A stretch of DNA of 64,000 nucleotides, from contig JAQGDQ010000940.1 of assembly GCA_030141605.1 (NCBI GenBank), positions 1 to 64,000 of the forward strand. The letters are read 5' to 3'. This DNA is from Tubiluchus corallicola. Taxonomy: Eukaryota; Priapulida; Priapulimorpha; Priapulimorphida; Tubiluchidae. The position numbers and the translations under genes were made by a program. The notes under the pieces were generated by a model, which searched no databases, was not told the origin of the DNA, and worked only from the letters and a program-made list of their open reading frames with translations. This document shows positions 9,501 through 22,059 of the stretch, in pieces (positions within the stretch are counted from its first letter, which is position 1; each line of letters starts with the position of its first letter).

Positions 9501-12500
9501 TGTGATGTTAGAGTGAAGTAGAGCTCATTTTCGTGACATTGCATCAGCGTCTTTTAGCAATCTTCGGTTACGCAAACTTGCTTGACGATAACTATGTTCA
9601 GTTCCCGTTAATTAACTTTTCAAGGTAATTATTTAAATACTAAAAATATTGCTAAGTTTTATAGGCAAGAAAAGGCACATTTTGGACAGTAAATTAAAAC
9701 GAAATGGAGTCTAATCAATCATCCGTAAAAATCTTGGTTTTACTGATTATCAAATATGAGGTAATGCAATGGAAAGATAGCAAATTCATGAGTCAAAACA
9801 TTTTACACATTTCTTAGGCACGAGAATGTGGCGTAGATTCAGCAGAGGCGTTGAGATTCAGTGTTCATTTGACTGATTCTGTTGTGGTGAGCTGGAATAC
9901 AGTCCTCTGGGGAAAGAAACTGTTCATCACCATGAACAAGGATTTGCTCCCGGATGGCTCCAAGGAGAGGTAATGCTATGTCCCAGTTTTTGCTGAATAC
10001 GTCAGACAGCTCAATTGTGCAACGTGAAACAAAACGAACGAACGAAATGGTTTTTGCACATTTTAGGAAAAACCAAAAATAGTAGTGACTTTACTGTTCA
10101 CAGACATACAGCTTCAATGGCTTGAGTATCTACTTTACAAGTTAAGGTTATTTGGTTTATGTCAACTGAGGCCATGTCAAATGTAATATAGTATAATCCA
10201 TTTATAACGAGTTTCAAGGGACCGTGTAATTTTGCTCGTTATAACCAAGTCTTGTTATACCCGAGGTTGTCTGAGTGTGTGCATGAGATAGGAATGATGC
10301 CTGTAAGGCAAATATGATGTAATGATGAAAGGAGCCCTTTCTTTTGAGATTGGTACAAGTTTCTACACGTGTGCCACGATTCTGCAACTATTTTGTCACA
10401 AAAGAATAAACTTATAGTGTTCAAATATTGTTATTTCTAGGATTACATCAGTACGTGCAATAAACAAATCCTTGCATAAAATTGCCGCACGAGTTGCTTT
10501 TATAAGATACCACTGTTGTGATTCATTGTGTTGTTTGCTGAGTGTGTTTTGTATGAGTGTTACAGTACAATCATTTAACTGCCTAGCCAGACCCTGGATG
10601 CCCCTGGGAGGAAAACACATCAACTATAAATTCTACTCTTGTAACATGTGTTTTATGTTAACATACTGAATTTATGTTCCAGTATTTCCACTTGTTTCAT
10701 TTGGTTGAGGCATTACGAAATAGCCGGTCAGTGAAAAAAGAAATAAGGTCTTTTGGCAAGCTGTAGAATTTGTGCTTACGTTTACGGTAACACAAAATTC
10801 AAAATAAGTGCTCCTTGATGGGTGAAATTATTTTGGCTTAAAGAAGGCCAACGAGTTTCAGTATAAAATGCGATGCTTTTCTGCAAATTTACTATGTTTT
10901 GATTCCAAAAGTCGATATTTCTAGTGAGTTTGACACCAATTTCAGCTTTCTTTATCTGTAAGTCTATTACCAGTATTCATACTTTCATATAAAAGACTTA
11001 ATGCACTTAAAAGTTTTTTTATTTAAATTTCCTCGGATGATCTTGTGCATTATTTGTGTTTTAGTTTTGTTTCACTGTTGGAATACGCCGAGGATGTGCT
11101 GGGATGTGAACAAGTTCTCGTGTGTTTCAATAAGATGAGAACTGATAGAGGTTAGAGCATTCTGTTTATTACTTTGACAGAGGAAGAATGCATTACCTGT
11201 TAGACAAACATTGAAATAGTATAGTAAGTCTTCGCTTAATGGCTCCCCGTTTAGCGACATTTCGTTTTAATGACGCTGAACATTTCACACCTTTTTTCAC
11301 TTAACGATGCACCCGTTTCATTTTAGAGACGATTTTTTCACTTTGCTCAAAGGCATTTCTTATTTTATCAACAACTTAGTTTTACCTAGTTTGATGCATT
11401 AAAACAGTACAAATTGCATTATTTTGCTCTAAAAATTCACTAGTAGCATAAACACTAATGCAATTATTATACAAGTACATATGTTTTTGGTTCCTGATTG
11501 ACCATTAAATGCTAGCCGTTTGTGTCAAACGAGACTTGGAGCAAACTTTATGCCAAGGAATGGTGCCTGCAGTCTGTTGTTGTTGCAACCAGACTAGGCA
11601 TATAGGTAAAATTCCCAAGGTCGCCCAAGGCTTCGCTTTGACTCTGCTGCAGTGTTTATTATTTAACCGCTGCCTATACTTAAACGTCAACGAAAGGGAA
11701 ACTGCTAGTTTCAAGCAAGCAGGAAGAAATTAATCAGTAGAAACAACTAATTAGTAGTAGACGAGCAAAACTCATAAAATGTTTAATATATAGGATTTAA
11801 GTAGCTCTAGAATGTATCCCAACTCCTTTACATTACTTTCCATGGAAGTCCTGGCTTCATTTAACGACATTTCACTTAATGTCACATTTTGCTGGAACGT
11901 ATTGGTGTCATTAAGTGAGGACTTACTGTACACCAAATTTGATTTTTTATATGCAAAAATTTAGCAGCTTTTATGCAAGCACAAACGTAAAGTAATCCAA
12001 ATAATGTAATCTAATTGCAAGTTAATCTGCTGTCGAACAAGTTGTGATACGACAATAATGCATATTGCATGTTGATATGTATATCCAATGTATAGAATAT
12101 GTTGTACAATAGTATGGAAATGTTTACCTAATGTGCGGTGCGCAGTCACTCAAATGCAGTTGCTAGTACCTAAACACAGATCACACAGCAGTACACAAAA
12201 CGGAAGCTGGCGTAGCAATTTAGCATTTTCTGATGAGTTTCCAGTGACTAAAATGTTGTGCATACAAAACCTGTCTTTCTTTTTTGTGTCATACAATTAT
12301 AAACTAATGATACTATGGCAGTTATTTCATATATTGGTAACAGGCGCACAAAAATTTCGAGAAAAGCATGACTTCCAAAATGTGAATTTTTCACGAAGAG
12401 CAATTAAAAGTAGCAGAAAAATTGTTGAGCTTTGTTAATTCACGTAGCATTCACAAAGACATGGAAACAGTCGATACTTATCGCATGGTGTTATGCTTTA

Positions 12501-12709
12501 CGTGACCACTCATGTGGAGTCTTAACTTTAAAACCAAATAATTGTGATTTATCAAGCTCGCAAGATTAATGATTCATACTTGTTTTTTAGCTTCTTTGAT
12601 CAGGACCTTCATGTTCCTGGGATTCTTGATCTTACCACCAGCCGGGACATCGCTGGCGAGTGACCAAGATGACGAAAACACAGTTGTCATGGCGTACAAC
12701 ATTGATTAA
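6555..12709 (+). CDS. OAZ: Ornithine decarboxylase antizyme, five exons with a programmed +1 frameshift
   Basis: Exons read by splice sites and phase: 6555-6577, 8874-9025, 9818-9969, 11065-11150, 12591-12709. All introns are GT/AG and all phases join. ORF1 is only 25 codons, ends in QCS and stops at TGA 8926-8928; a +1 shift gives a 176-residue protein. Downstream segments match antizymes: LTDSVVVSWNTVL, DLLPDGSKE, FVSLLEYAEDVL, QVLVCFNKMRTDR, RTFMFLGF, ending in a short tail after VVMAYNID. Antizyme binds ornithine decarboxylase monomers, delivers them to the 26S proteasome without ubiquitin and represses polyamine uptake; polyamines stimulate the frameshift, closing a feedback loop. The five-exon layout is like that of vertebrate OAZ1. 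It is shorter than human OAZ1 (228 residues), mostly in ORF1. An alternative first exon is possible. Confidence 0.9.
6578..8873 (+). other. Antizyme intron 1
   Basis: Donor AA|gtatgt at 6578; acceptor tttttgtctag ending at 8873. It contains the small open frame at 6692-6841, listed separately. The rest is AT-rich with no recognised element. Confidence 0.75.
6692..6841 (+). CDS. Small open frame (49 residues) inside antizyme intron 1, unknown
   Basis: It starts ATGGCGTCGG, a fair initiation context, and reads MASDLGKILDQLLVFDPH, then a charged Lys/Arg/Glu-rich segment ending in QGLSN before TAA. The composition (LDQLL hydrophobic helix followed by a charged helix) looks protein-like rather than random AT-rich sequence. 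I do not recognise it. It could be the first exon of an alternative antizyme transcript or of another gene, with a weak possible donor near 6796, or it could be chance. It lies 115 bases downstream of exon 1, in the same CRE/E-box promoter neighbourhood. Confidence 0.25.
   Translation: MASDLGKILDQLLVFDPHCFTGKVKTDNRKNSVERFEEQRKILKQGLSN
8920..8929 (+). promoter_or_regulatory. Antizyme +1 ribosomal frameshift site (TGC TCC TGA T)
   Basis: In frame 0 the ribosome reads CTG CAG TGC TCC and meets TGA (8926-8928). Skipping the T at 8926 puts GAT (8927-8929) in the A site and opens the antizyme main frame (DVPHAVADV...). The heptanucleotide TCC-TGA-T is the conserved antizyme shift site, and the residues before it (GPLQCS) correspond to GPLWCS/GPRWCS in vertebrate antizymes. 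Confidence 0.93.
8933..9002 (+). promoter_or_regulatory. Predicted H-type RNA pseudoknot stimulating the frameshift
   Basis: Stem 1: CCCCACGCCG (8933-8942) pairs perfectly with CGGCGTGGGG (8974-8983), 10 bp. Stem 2: CAGGTGG (8963-8969), inside the stem-1 loop, pairs perfectly with CCACCTG (8996-9002), 7 bp, extendable at each end by a G-U pair. Loop 1 is about 20 nt; the loop crossing stem 2 is 12 nt and A/U-rich. The structure begins four bases after the TGA, where vertebrate antizyme mRNAs carry their 3' pseudoknot. Confidence 0.8.
9026..9817 (+). other. Antizyme intron 2
   Basis: Donor gtaaga; acceptor cacatttcttag. No element is recognised inside. Confidence 0.8.
9970..11064 (+). other. 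Antizyme intron 3
   Basis: Donor AGAG|gtaatg; acceptor tttgtgttttag. It contains a transposon-end relic near 10188-10275. Confidence 0.8.
10188..10275. mobile_element. Relic of a pogo/Tigger-like DNA transposon end
   Basis: The sequence ATAATCCATTTATAACGAG, then CAAGGGACC, then CTCGTTATAACC and GTTATACCCGAG resembles the common 'TATAACGAG...CTCGTTATA' termini of Tigger-like elements. Only one end is seen, so this is a fragment. Confidence 0.4.
11151..12590 (+). other. Antizyme intron 4
   Basis: Donor AGAG|gttaga, a weak donor; acceptor cttgttttttag. The intron holds a 707-bp DNA transposon at 11222-11928. Confidence 0.8.
11222..11928. mobile_element. Non-autonomous Tc1/mariner (pogo/Tigger-like) transposon
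   Basis: Terminal inverted repeats: left TAGTAAGTCTTCGCTTAAT, right (complement) CAGTAAGTCCTCACTTAAT. Both are flanked by TA, the expected target duplication. Subterminal copies of 'TTAACGACATTTC' occur inside each end. No transposase frame is present. It sits inside antizyme intron 4. Confidence 0.7.
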
Positions 12710-12845
12710 GGCCCAGGTCCCCACGTTGCAGATTGCAGGAACAGAAGCCATCATATTTGTTGTGGAACTCGTTACCGAATCCTTGATCAACTCAAAATTG
12801 ATAAATTGCCCGTGCTGTTATGTAATTCAGTTTGGCAGACTTCCA

Positions 12846-12851
12846 ATTAAA
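12846..12851 (+). promoter_or_regulatory. Possible ATTAAA poly(A) signal of the antizyme gene
   Basis: ATTAAA lies 137 bases after the antizyme stop codon. The position is plausible for a short 3' UTR, but the motif alone is weak evidence. Confidence 0.3.
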
Positions 12852-15130
12852 GCCTGCTGCTGCGGGTGTGGATTTTAAAATTTAACATTTGAACTTTCTG
12901 TAATCTTGGTAGTTTTCGTATTTCGTTTTAATCGGCTGTCGCATCCACACACGTTGGAAGTTGCACATCTTCCAGATGCCCAAAAACTGTATGGTTTTTG
13001 TTGGAGCTTTCCTGCTTTAGATTAGCAATGGACAATAGCGTGCGGATGCTGCAGTTGTTGATCTTGTGTTTTGTAACAGCAGGCAGCGTTACCTCGGCAC
13101 TGTCTGTGTTCCACAAAATGCCAAATACGCACAATCACATTCACAGCGGAAGTAAAATAGTGCACCTTTTATTTTAGATCCGGTCAAAATTTCTTGCGTT
13201 CAGGTAATTCTTATCAAAGGTTTTCATACTTTTTGGAAAGTTCAAATTTAGAGTATCGTGTCTTGCTCCTCAATTTATATTTACTTTGTAAACATGGTTA
13301 ATGTACATGATGCTGTGGATGGGAGTTGTGATATATTTCAGTCACACTGTGCACAAATTTATGGTTCCTGTTCCTGTACTTCTGTGCTGCATTAGACAGG
13401 GTGAACTGCACTTACGGAAATGTAAAAATATTCTGTAAAAAATAATAATTATAGTTTAACTTCATATGAAACATAGTAGTTGCTATGTAAGAATTTGGAA
13501 CAATTGTTATATTTTGGGAATTAATGGGTTCACTCTGCCTAATCTGCGCTGCTATCTTCGTACAGCACACATATAAAAAACAAAACAAAAAATTTAAAAA
13601 CTCAAAAAAATCGAAAAAGAAAAAAATCATCTGAAAATGTGGTGTAATGTGTTTTACAATTACTAATTATTTTGGATTTGTAAACTTTTTGATGCACATC
13701 AGTGAGAGAATTATTACTTGAGAGCACAATTTGATTGAATTAATATGCAATCTATTCTGAATGCTGTTTGCTCAGGCCCTGTTTAGTTCATTCAGTTATT
13801 ACAAAGCTTAAAGCTGTATTTTGTATTATTTGTTGTTTCTTGTTTTAATATTATTATAATTCACTTTTAAAATATTTAACATTCCACAAGTCGAGGAAAA
13901 ATTTGTCTCCATGTTATTTTTCCATAGATAACATCATTATAACTGTAGTGTTTAACAGGCTGTACGAAATAGTTGTTAATTCGTAGTCCCTTTTTTTTTT
14001 AATACTAACAATTTACCAAGTTTGTAACTAATTATCATTATTTCGTTCATTCTCTGCAAATTAAAAAAATTAACAAAATTGTGAAAATTCTTTTTCTGTA
14101 TGTTGTTTACCTGATTAGCATTAGCCGTTTATGTTACATTACTCACAAATATAAAAAGCACAAAGGTCACTGTATTGGCAGTTTTTGTTAGAAAGTTTCA
14201 GCCGGCAATGACTTAAACATGGGCATTAGATAGTTGAAGTTAAACCATTCCATGGTCCTGGAAAACAACTAGGTAATTAACCTAGCCAATAAAATGCAAA
14301 ATGTACAGGAAAAGATTCAATATAACTAGGCAAAAACCAGGTACTGACATTGGGACAAAAAATAACTACAGAGCTATTATGCCAGTCACTGTGGCCAAGT
14401 GTCTTTTTCAAGATCAAACAATGCAAAATTCATTGTTTAAAAGCAAGAGAAGGTCAATTGCCTGTAATTCGTCTTGCCCTAGCTTAAATTTTTGCCCACA
14501 TTTATTGAACATTAAAGGGAAAACAACAGTTTTCACTCATGGGCTGTCTCACTGGCTAAACTAATTTCATCAGATTTGTGAAGCACCTTACCAGCCTAGC
14601 AGTACTGTGACACAAAAACTGCCTTATCCTGGCAAATTTCCCGGTATGGAAATATTTCCGAATTGCACAGTATTTTAAAACATTAATTCGAGAACATCGA
14701 AGCGCTAGAATTCCTAATAAAAAGTGTTAGCCATCTTCTCACAATAACTGATAACAGATTTCTCCATATGTTACTTGACATCTAGTAAATCAATTCATTG
14801 TAAAATCAGTAACCGTCAAATCACAAAAGTACTGGCTTATATAATTAGCCAATTAGCAACGTTGGTGTCATTTTTCTATAACTGTAATAACAGCCCAGTG
14901 ACAGTCTGAAATACTATAACTACAAAACATCTTGTATCAAAGAATTTAATTCCAAATTATACGTAATGGTAAACAAATTACAATTAACAGGTTTTATAAC
15001 GTTATTAACACTTCACACTCACTAATTTACAAAAAACAAGACTAAATTTATAAATAATACAAACAGGTACATACGTATGTACATCATACAATAAGGCTTC
15101 ATTTGCAATTAATTGCACATATAATGGCAG
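12852..15130. other. Intergenic region between convergent antizyme and zinc-finger genes
   Basis: AT-rich with no supported coding exon. It should contain the zinc-finger gene's 3' UTR on its right side. Confidence 0.6.
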
Positions 15131-18100
15131 CTACTGGTACACAAGATACATAACAGGTGCTATTCCAGATTCATCTGTTAAATCAGCAATGTCTATTTCA
15201 CTATTTGTCACAGATAGCTGAGTATCTATGGTCGGCTCGCTGCAAGGCGGAGTGACAAATTTACTTGGACTCCACGTCAACTCTTCATTAATATCACCGC
15301 TGCTAACAATAGCCAATTGTTCCAGATCTGCTGGGACAGACTCTAACTTGATAATCTGATTATTTTCGTCAGCAGCCTCATTTGTGATGTAATAAATCAT
15401 CTCCTCTGCAAAATCTTGCGCTGTAATCGATTCGGCAGCTTTCTGCAAAATGATGGCAGGATCAGACACTGTTGTGTTAGCAACAACGTTATTATCAACT
15501 ATTGGCACACACAGTTCAAGTGTATGAGCAACTGTCTGTTGGCCATTTGACAGATCGCGCCGAGAATCTTTCCTCTTCAGCGAAGCACGTTCTGTTCTCA
15601 AACGATTCTTTTTCTCAGCTCGGGAGCGGACTGGCTGCAATACAATAGGTTCGTTATTCATTGCATTAATGTCACTTTCTTTATCATACAATCCGGTAAA
15701 TAGTGCTACCTGATCTTTAGTATTCATGTCAAAATTAGTCTTTTTTACTTCCTCGTTGTGATCATCGAGCAAGTGATCCCGAAACTTTGTAGCATTGTTT
15801 GAACCAAAGGGGCAAAACTTGCATGGGTAAACAGCTTGGCCATGATGTTTCTTTGTTTTCATGATGTGCTTGCGAACGTTTTCATGAACATTGCACGAGT
15901 AATCACAGTAAGGACATTTATACGGTTTAACTCCAGTATGCAAACGTAAATGGCGCTGAAGATGCAATTTTGTTCTACCAGCATATTCACAATATTTGCA
16001 CTGATACGGTCGAATCGTAGTGTGTGTTCGTTCATGTTTAGTCAATGCATGTCGTGTCTTACCCGTGTATCCGCAGGTTACGCACAAATATGGGCGTTCG
16101 TTTGTGTGAACTCGACTGTGTATTGCCAGCTCACTCTGCGACCGGAACGTCAGCTTGCAGCCATCAAACTGACACTTAACCAGCTTACCTGTGTGAAGTT
16201 TGTAGTGGTAGTGCAACTGAGACTTCTCCATGAAGCTGCTGCCACACTGATCACACACAAAGGGTCTTGGCCGGTCGGTTTTGTGGGTCATCAAGTGACG
16301 ATTCAAACTATTCTTCTTTAAGAATGAAGCTTTGCAAATGCTGCAGAAGAAATTTCTCTCTCCTAGGTGGCGCCGGACGTGACTGTGTAATGACCCTTTC
16401 TGACTGAAAGCTTTTGCACATAAGTGACAATGAAAAGGCTTCTCTCCTGTGTGTACTCTGCGATGTTGTTCCAGAGATCCATGTTTCAATAACTTCCCAC
16501 ATCCAACAACCAAACATTGAAATTTTGACTTGCCTACTCTTCTGAAAAAAGGAGTTCTGTCCACAGTAATAGGACGCCCGACTGAACGTTTTTTAACCAG
16601 ACGTTCAGTCCTTTCAGTGACAACATTTTTGTTCTCCAACTTGTTCTCATTCTTGCTTAAACGTGCTATGGTGTCATTAACGTCCTCTCCTTCTCTTGGT
16701 TCAATTACTATTCCTTCATATTTAGCTGGACGACCAGACCGGCATTTTGGTTTTGTTACACAAGAGGAATTCAATTGATTCATTTCACTTTCAACCAGGT
16801 CACTAAGAATAGGACCTTCATCATATTCGTTTGACATACCAGCAAGTACCACTGACTCATCAGCTGTTTCACAAAAAGTATCCTGCGCTTCTGCCAGAAC
16901 CGCTAATATAGTCTCATTCTCTGTGGAGGACGGCTTTTCCAAGTGTTCTGATCTGTCATGCTCCTCTTTTACTTCTATCTCATGACAATCGTTTATAGTT
17001 ATTTTATTCTCTTTTATAGTTCTTTTCGTTCGACTACGATTCATATCAGTCAGCACAGAGCATTCCAGTTTTTTGGGCAGCGATTTTTTTCTTTGTGGGC
17101 GTCTATTCGTACCATATTCATTATCAGGAAATGAACAGTTAGAATCAATAGTCTTTACGCAGTCAGTCAATCTGACTTCACATACTTTTCCCACATAATC
17201 AGGAGAAGGCATGTTTTTACAAAAACCGAGTCTACTGCCGTCCAGTTTAGATTTACTGCACAAATCAAGAGATGTCAAAAATATTTTCATATTCGTTTCT
17301 TTCACATCATCCAAGTTGCTACCGACTTGTCTTTGCGCATTTTCTATTTGACCTGCATTAGCTCCCACATTCACGCTATCTTTTTCTGTATTAGCTTTGC
17401 TGCTGTCATCTACATTCGTAGAAGCAGTACTTACAACATGCCTGTGAGTAACACTAGTGTCACAACAAGAATCATTGGGTGTATTTGGCTCTGCTTTTGG
17501 CAGACTTTTAAAAAAGTCATTTTTGCTTTTATTAATATCAGCAGCACCATCTTTGAATGTTTGCCCATTCATAATAACATCAAGGCTTAATAAGTCACCA
17601 TCTTGTGTAAAACTATTGATCTCACTTTCAGTTGAGACAGAATGCTCGAGAGGTTTAGTTGTTGCACTTCTCATTGGGCATTCACACTTACAATGCAATA
17701 TGTACTTATCAATACCTGAAACAAATAAAATAAAATTGTGATGCAGTACTTAAAAAAGTTTTCTTTATTTAGGGCAGTAAAAAAACTAAAGGAATTTTAA
17801 GTTTTTTTTCGTTTTTAGTAGAAACTGTGTGTGGTTTACACGAGATTAGCAACCAATTAATAAAAATACTTATATATTTTACAACTCAAATTCAAAATGT
17901 ATCAAACCTAAATAGTTCATACATGTTTGAGATGTATCACAAATGTATCAATTTTGAAATAACTAAAGAGGTTCCCAGTATATAAACTATAGTCTATGGC
18001 CTTTTGTTTGTACAGCACACGTCAGTAGGACAATTTGAGAAATTGCATAATGGCCACATTTGGGGATAAGCAGTGTATAACATGCTATTAAGTAACATAA

Positions 18101-18397
18101 TTCATTTCTGTTTTTTCACAAAATTTATTTTCTAAAACTGTTATATTAGCACCATAAAAATACAACAACATAGCAATGAGATCTAAAATGTATTTTTTAA
18201 CAAATTTGTATTCCGCTGTAGTTTTTTAGTTGTATATGCGACTAAATTTTTGTTTTACCTTGAAATTCCCATATGAAGACTTTTTTATTTTCCAACACTA
18301 AAAAAATTATCTGTGGCTGGAAAAAGTACACAGCTGCAATGTTTAATTTGCACAAAAACGTTTTTAGGTACTCACTTGTAGGCTTAGTATTTGGCAT
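15131..18397 (-). CDS. C2H2 zinc-finger protein with nine fingers, two exons
   Basis: The main exon (15131-17715) encodes all domains. Its frame is open right up to a strong acceptor (tttattttatttgtttcag) at 17716-17735. It lacks an upstream ATG in the exon, so a short exon 18376-18397 (MPNTKPT, donor CAA|gtgagt, matching phase) is proposed as the start; the total is about 868 residues. A long, polar N-terminal half holds two GRP-type, AT-hook-like motifs (CRSGRPAKY and KKRSVGRPI). Nine C2H2 fingers follow at about residues 405-655. Finger 1 has C-X4-C spacing, fingers 2-3 have classic linkers, fingers 6-9 are the YxCxxCxY type, and finger 8 has an expanded HxKTKKHH end. The acidic C-terminus (IYYITNEAADEN...) may be an activation region. 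This is a nuclear DNA-binding factor; I do not recognise the ortholog. Confidence 0.85.
18376..18397 (-). CDS. Proposed first coding exon of the zinc-finger gene
   Basis: ATG CCA AAT ACT AAG CCT ACA A followed by gtgagt. The single leftover base joins in frame with GT at 17715-17714 to give Ser, and the reading continues IDKYILHCKCECPMRS. The same frame is open further upstream to ~18475, so an earlier ATG is possible. The intron would be 660 bases (17716-18375). Confidence 0.5.
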
Positions 18398-20204
18398 TGT
18401 AAAAAAATAAAGAATTAATGCCATGTTCATGCTGGTGCTAGTCAACCAAGAACTACGAAAAACAAACTGTTTCAATTAACTAACTAAACAATTAAAAATA
18501 TAATTAACTGACTTAATTGTGTCTGTTAATGAAATGACACATGAACGAAGTGATTAGCCAAAGTGGTTCATTCGTTAGTTGGTTGGTTACAATGGAAAGT
18601 TTGTTAAACAAGACATTCTATCCTCTCTACTGTTGCAAGTAAATTACCCCTTTGTGCTTTTGCCATGAGTCATCATCACTCTTCAGTTATGCAACTCTTC
18701 AGTTTTGTAAAACCTTCTGTTTTATAAACTATTTAATACGTTAATCAATGAATGAATTCGAAATTATTTCATATTATATGGCAACACATGTAGTGTAAGG
18801 CTGAAACAATATTTTTAATAGAGATTTTTTTATTGGTATGTGTGGGATATTAAACATAGGTTTAGTATTCTCCGTATGGGTAATCTATTCGGCTTCTAGC
18901 ATATTACAAGGTATTACTACATGCACAAAATTGTCCAGAAATATGAGGGCATTTTGTTTATCCAGTTCCGCTTACGTCTCATATGACTGCGCCGTCTCTA
19001 GTTTTTATACTTGAGAACCTCTTTTGTAATTCAAAAATAATAAGCTGGTCTACTTTTTACATAAAGATACGCATTACACATGCCATTAGAAATTTTTTCT
19101 GATAATATTCTGCTGCAAAAGTACTCACGGACACAGTGAGAAGAATATAGACTGCTTTGCATTTTTTAATCAAGATTATTATCACAAAAGCTTCAAATAT
19201 AACACTTCTATTGAAAAAAAATCAAGATATTTTTTGGAATTTTCACAAGTCAAGAATTAGCCTTTGAAAGTTATTAAGTCGGATGTTCTACACTTTTGCT
19301 ACCTGATCTAATAAGTTGACATGACTGTGTCACACTATTAAGCAAATTAAATCAGTGTAGACTGTTATGTTTAAAAGGCATATAAAAGCTTTTGTTTTCC
19401 AGCCAAACAAATTTTTTTTTACATCAAAGTGACAGTAGGTCACCCTAGACAGAATAAAGAAGCTATAAATAAATAACAGGCAAATTATGATTTTATCTAC
19501 TTATTAACTTATCAAAACCGATTTTTCATATAACTTAATACAATTATGCCCAAAATTTTCATATTGATAGATTGCCAAAAATAAACAAAAAATTTATAAT
19601 GCAAGTACAAAATATGTAAGAACTTGCCTATAATTTTTTATAAAATCTGTCATTATTGTGATACTTTGATACTGCATTTAAGCCATGTTCAGCATTTTAA
19701 CCTTATTTAGGATACTGTATCTGCTTTGTCATAAAACTTCCATTCTCATTTAAATTAAAAAATTGTTTAAAATTAGGAATGGACTTTTAAAAACTATACA
19801 TTAGTAAAGAATAAGGTAAATGATAACATAATTTAATAATAAGGTAAATGATAACATAATTTAATTTATAAGTGATAATAAAAATGACAGTGTAAGTCTT
19901 TATATTTGCATTAAAGAAATGGGTACGATAGCACTATGATATATTTTGGAAATAGGGCATCTAATATTGTTATAATGATAAATTAGCGAATGTTTTAGTA
20001 TAGGTGTTTATGATAAACTCATACAGCAGACGTTATACATTCTTCAATCATTCTTATGGCTACAAAATTGTTTTTTATATACATATTACGTCACAGTAAA
20101 AAAAATTAGCAGCAAATGGAAACTCTGAGAAATGGTAAAGGTTATTAGAACCATATGCTAATTAATGTGTGCAGGTGAAGAAAAGCAAAAAACTTAACTT
20201 GGAT

Positions 20205-20280
20205 TCAAACTCCTGCCATTCAGTAAATAATGTTAGGAAGCAAACACGCAGTCAACTGTAACAAAGTGGATTTCTGTCAT
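20205..20280 (-). mobile_element. tRNA-like SINE relic
   Basis: On the minus strand a B-box-like GAGTTTGAATCC follows an A-box-like GTTGACTGCGTG at tRNA-like spacing. It is degenerate and cannot fold as a functional tRNA. Confidence 0.3.
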
Positions 20281-21456
20281 ACTGATTGCTATCTAAACAT
20301 TGTGGAGATGAGGCAGCACTTGCGCATAGAATGCTGCATGTAGGATTTAACGTTCAAGGCGAAAATTTCGTAGAATTCAATCTCAGATTACATGACCTAT
20401 ATTTGTACTGGTTTATGTGTTTTGAAAAATGCCGGGTACCACCTCATTGGCTTTACTCTTTTTCTTTCCAAAGAGATAAAAAACTTTTTCAAAGACTCTA
20501 ACGAAGTGTCTATACAATGATTTTTATACAAGGCGTACATATTAGTTCTATAAATTTTGAGAAAAAAAACCACAAAAAATATTCATTATTAGGGGTTTTC
20601 ACACACCTTTCTTCCCAGACTTAAGAAATAAATCCTCTATGCCATCACAGGAGACAGAGACAATTCGTTTGATATATAATTAGTTGCAAATGGTTTAGTG
20701 GTTGATGAGAAAATAACCTATTACATAGATCCGTAAAAAATATACTTAGAAAATTAATGTATACAAACTAACGAGTTACATCAAATTGTCAGAAATAGAT
20801 TTTGCAACATCCACACAAGCTAAATGTTTGTTACTGTACGTGCATACAAATCTTTTACCCATTGCAATACCCATATAAGCAATCACTTATAAAATTTCTA
20901 ATCAACAATTTTATATTGTTCTTTGGCGATATTTTACCTAGAAGAGTGTTCTGACATTTTATACAGTAGTGGAGATCATCGAGAATATCCGGGTTTCTTG
21001 TCATTGGCATAACTAAGCAGATCGTGCAGATGCCAACCTAGAACACAAAAATTAATACTTATAACATCTTTTCTCAAATTACATAATATAAGTACCAGCA
21101 AGAAATATTTTGATATACTATTTCCTTGTTTAAACTGAAATTTGTGTTTTTAGCATAAATTACCGAATGGTACACAGTACTCATTTCCAGTACGGTACCT
21201 GGTATTTTACTATACATCGGCAATACTAATGGCAGATTCTAAACGATGTAATTCACATACTCATCCAGTATGAGATGTTTCACCTGTATCTGATACGTGA
21301 CTGCCAGTTTGGAAACTGCGTGGACAAAGTTGTGAAATGGTGATTTTTGCAACCTTATCAGTTTAGAATTTACAATGCAACTTCATTTTTGTTAATGTAA
21401 AGAACGTCAAAAGTTTGGGAATCATTTCAATGGACAGTAATGATTGCTGTTTCTCT

Positions 21457-21610
21457 GTCTCTCCCCCTCTCTCTTCCTTGTGCACACACTCTCTCTTCCC
21501 CTCTTTCTCATTATCATGTTTCTCTCCCTCTATTCTTCCTTTCTTTCCTGCCTCTCTCTTTTTTGCTCACCCTCTCTCTCACTTTCTCTCTCTTTGCTTT
21601 CTCACTCTCT
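21457..21610. repeat. CT-rich low-complexity tract
   Basis: An irregular run of CTCTCT, CCCTCT and TTTCTC on the plus strand. It produces spurious Ser/Leu-rich open frames. Confidence 0.8.
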
Positions 21611-22059
21611 TCCCGTTGCATTAAATTGTCTTAAATTGCTTAGGCCTATTAAACTTACATTATAATACCTAGTTGTTTAGTACTCTAGGGAAAAGGTTGG
21701 GAAGCTTAGTGTAAAATTCTGGCAAATTTTCCTGCTATACTAAAAATTAAGAAGGGCAATTAGATATTCTCACTTGTTCTAGTAATATATTTGGCATTCG
21801 TTATGTGAAACTTAAGAACCGATTACCCTCAACATGTAGTCTCTCTGCTCCCTGTTGCATAAACTTGAACACAGACCAGGAAGGAAAGCAAAGCACTTTA
21901 TTAAATTCACAGCCCCCAATAACTGGAATAAAATAAGTGCCCAAGTAAAAACACACAAAACTATTTATAGTTTCAAAAAGTACTTGAAAAGGTGATTCAT
22001 ACTTATAATACAATTTTAATGGTTCCATGTCTCATGCAGTCGCAATATATGGCCTCCAA

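Larger units (their letters stand above)
18476..22059. other. Intergenic DNA upstream of the zinc-finger gene
   Basis: AT-rich. It contains a 33-base tandem duplication near 19806-19865, a tRNA-like relic near 20205-20280 and a CT-rich tract at 21457-21610. No coding exon is supported. Confidence 0.6.
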
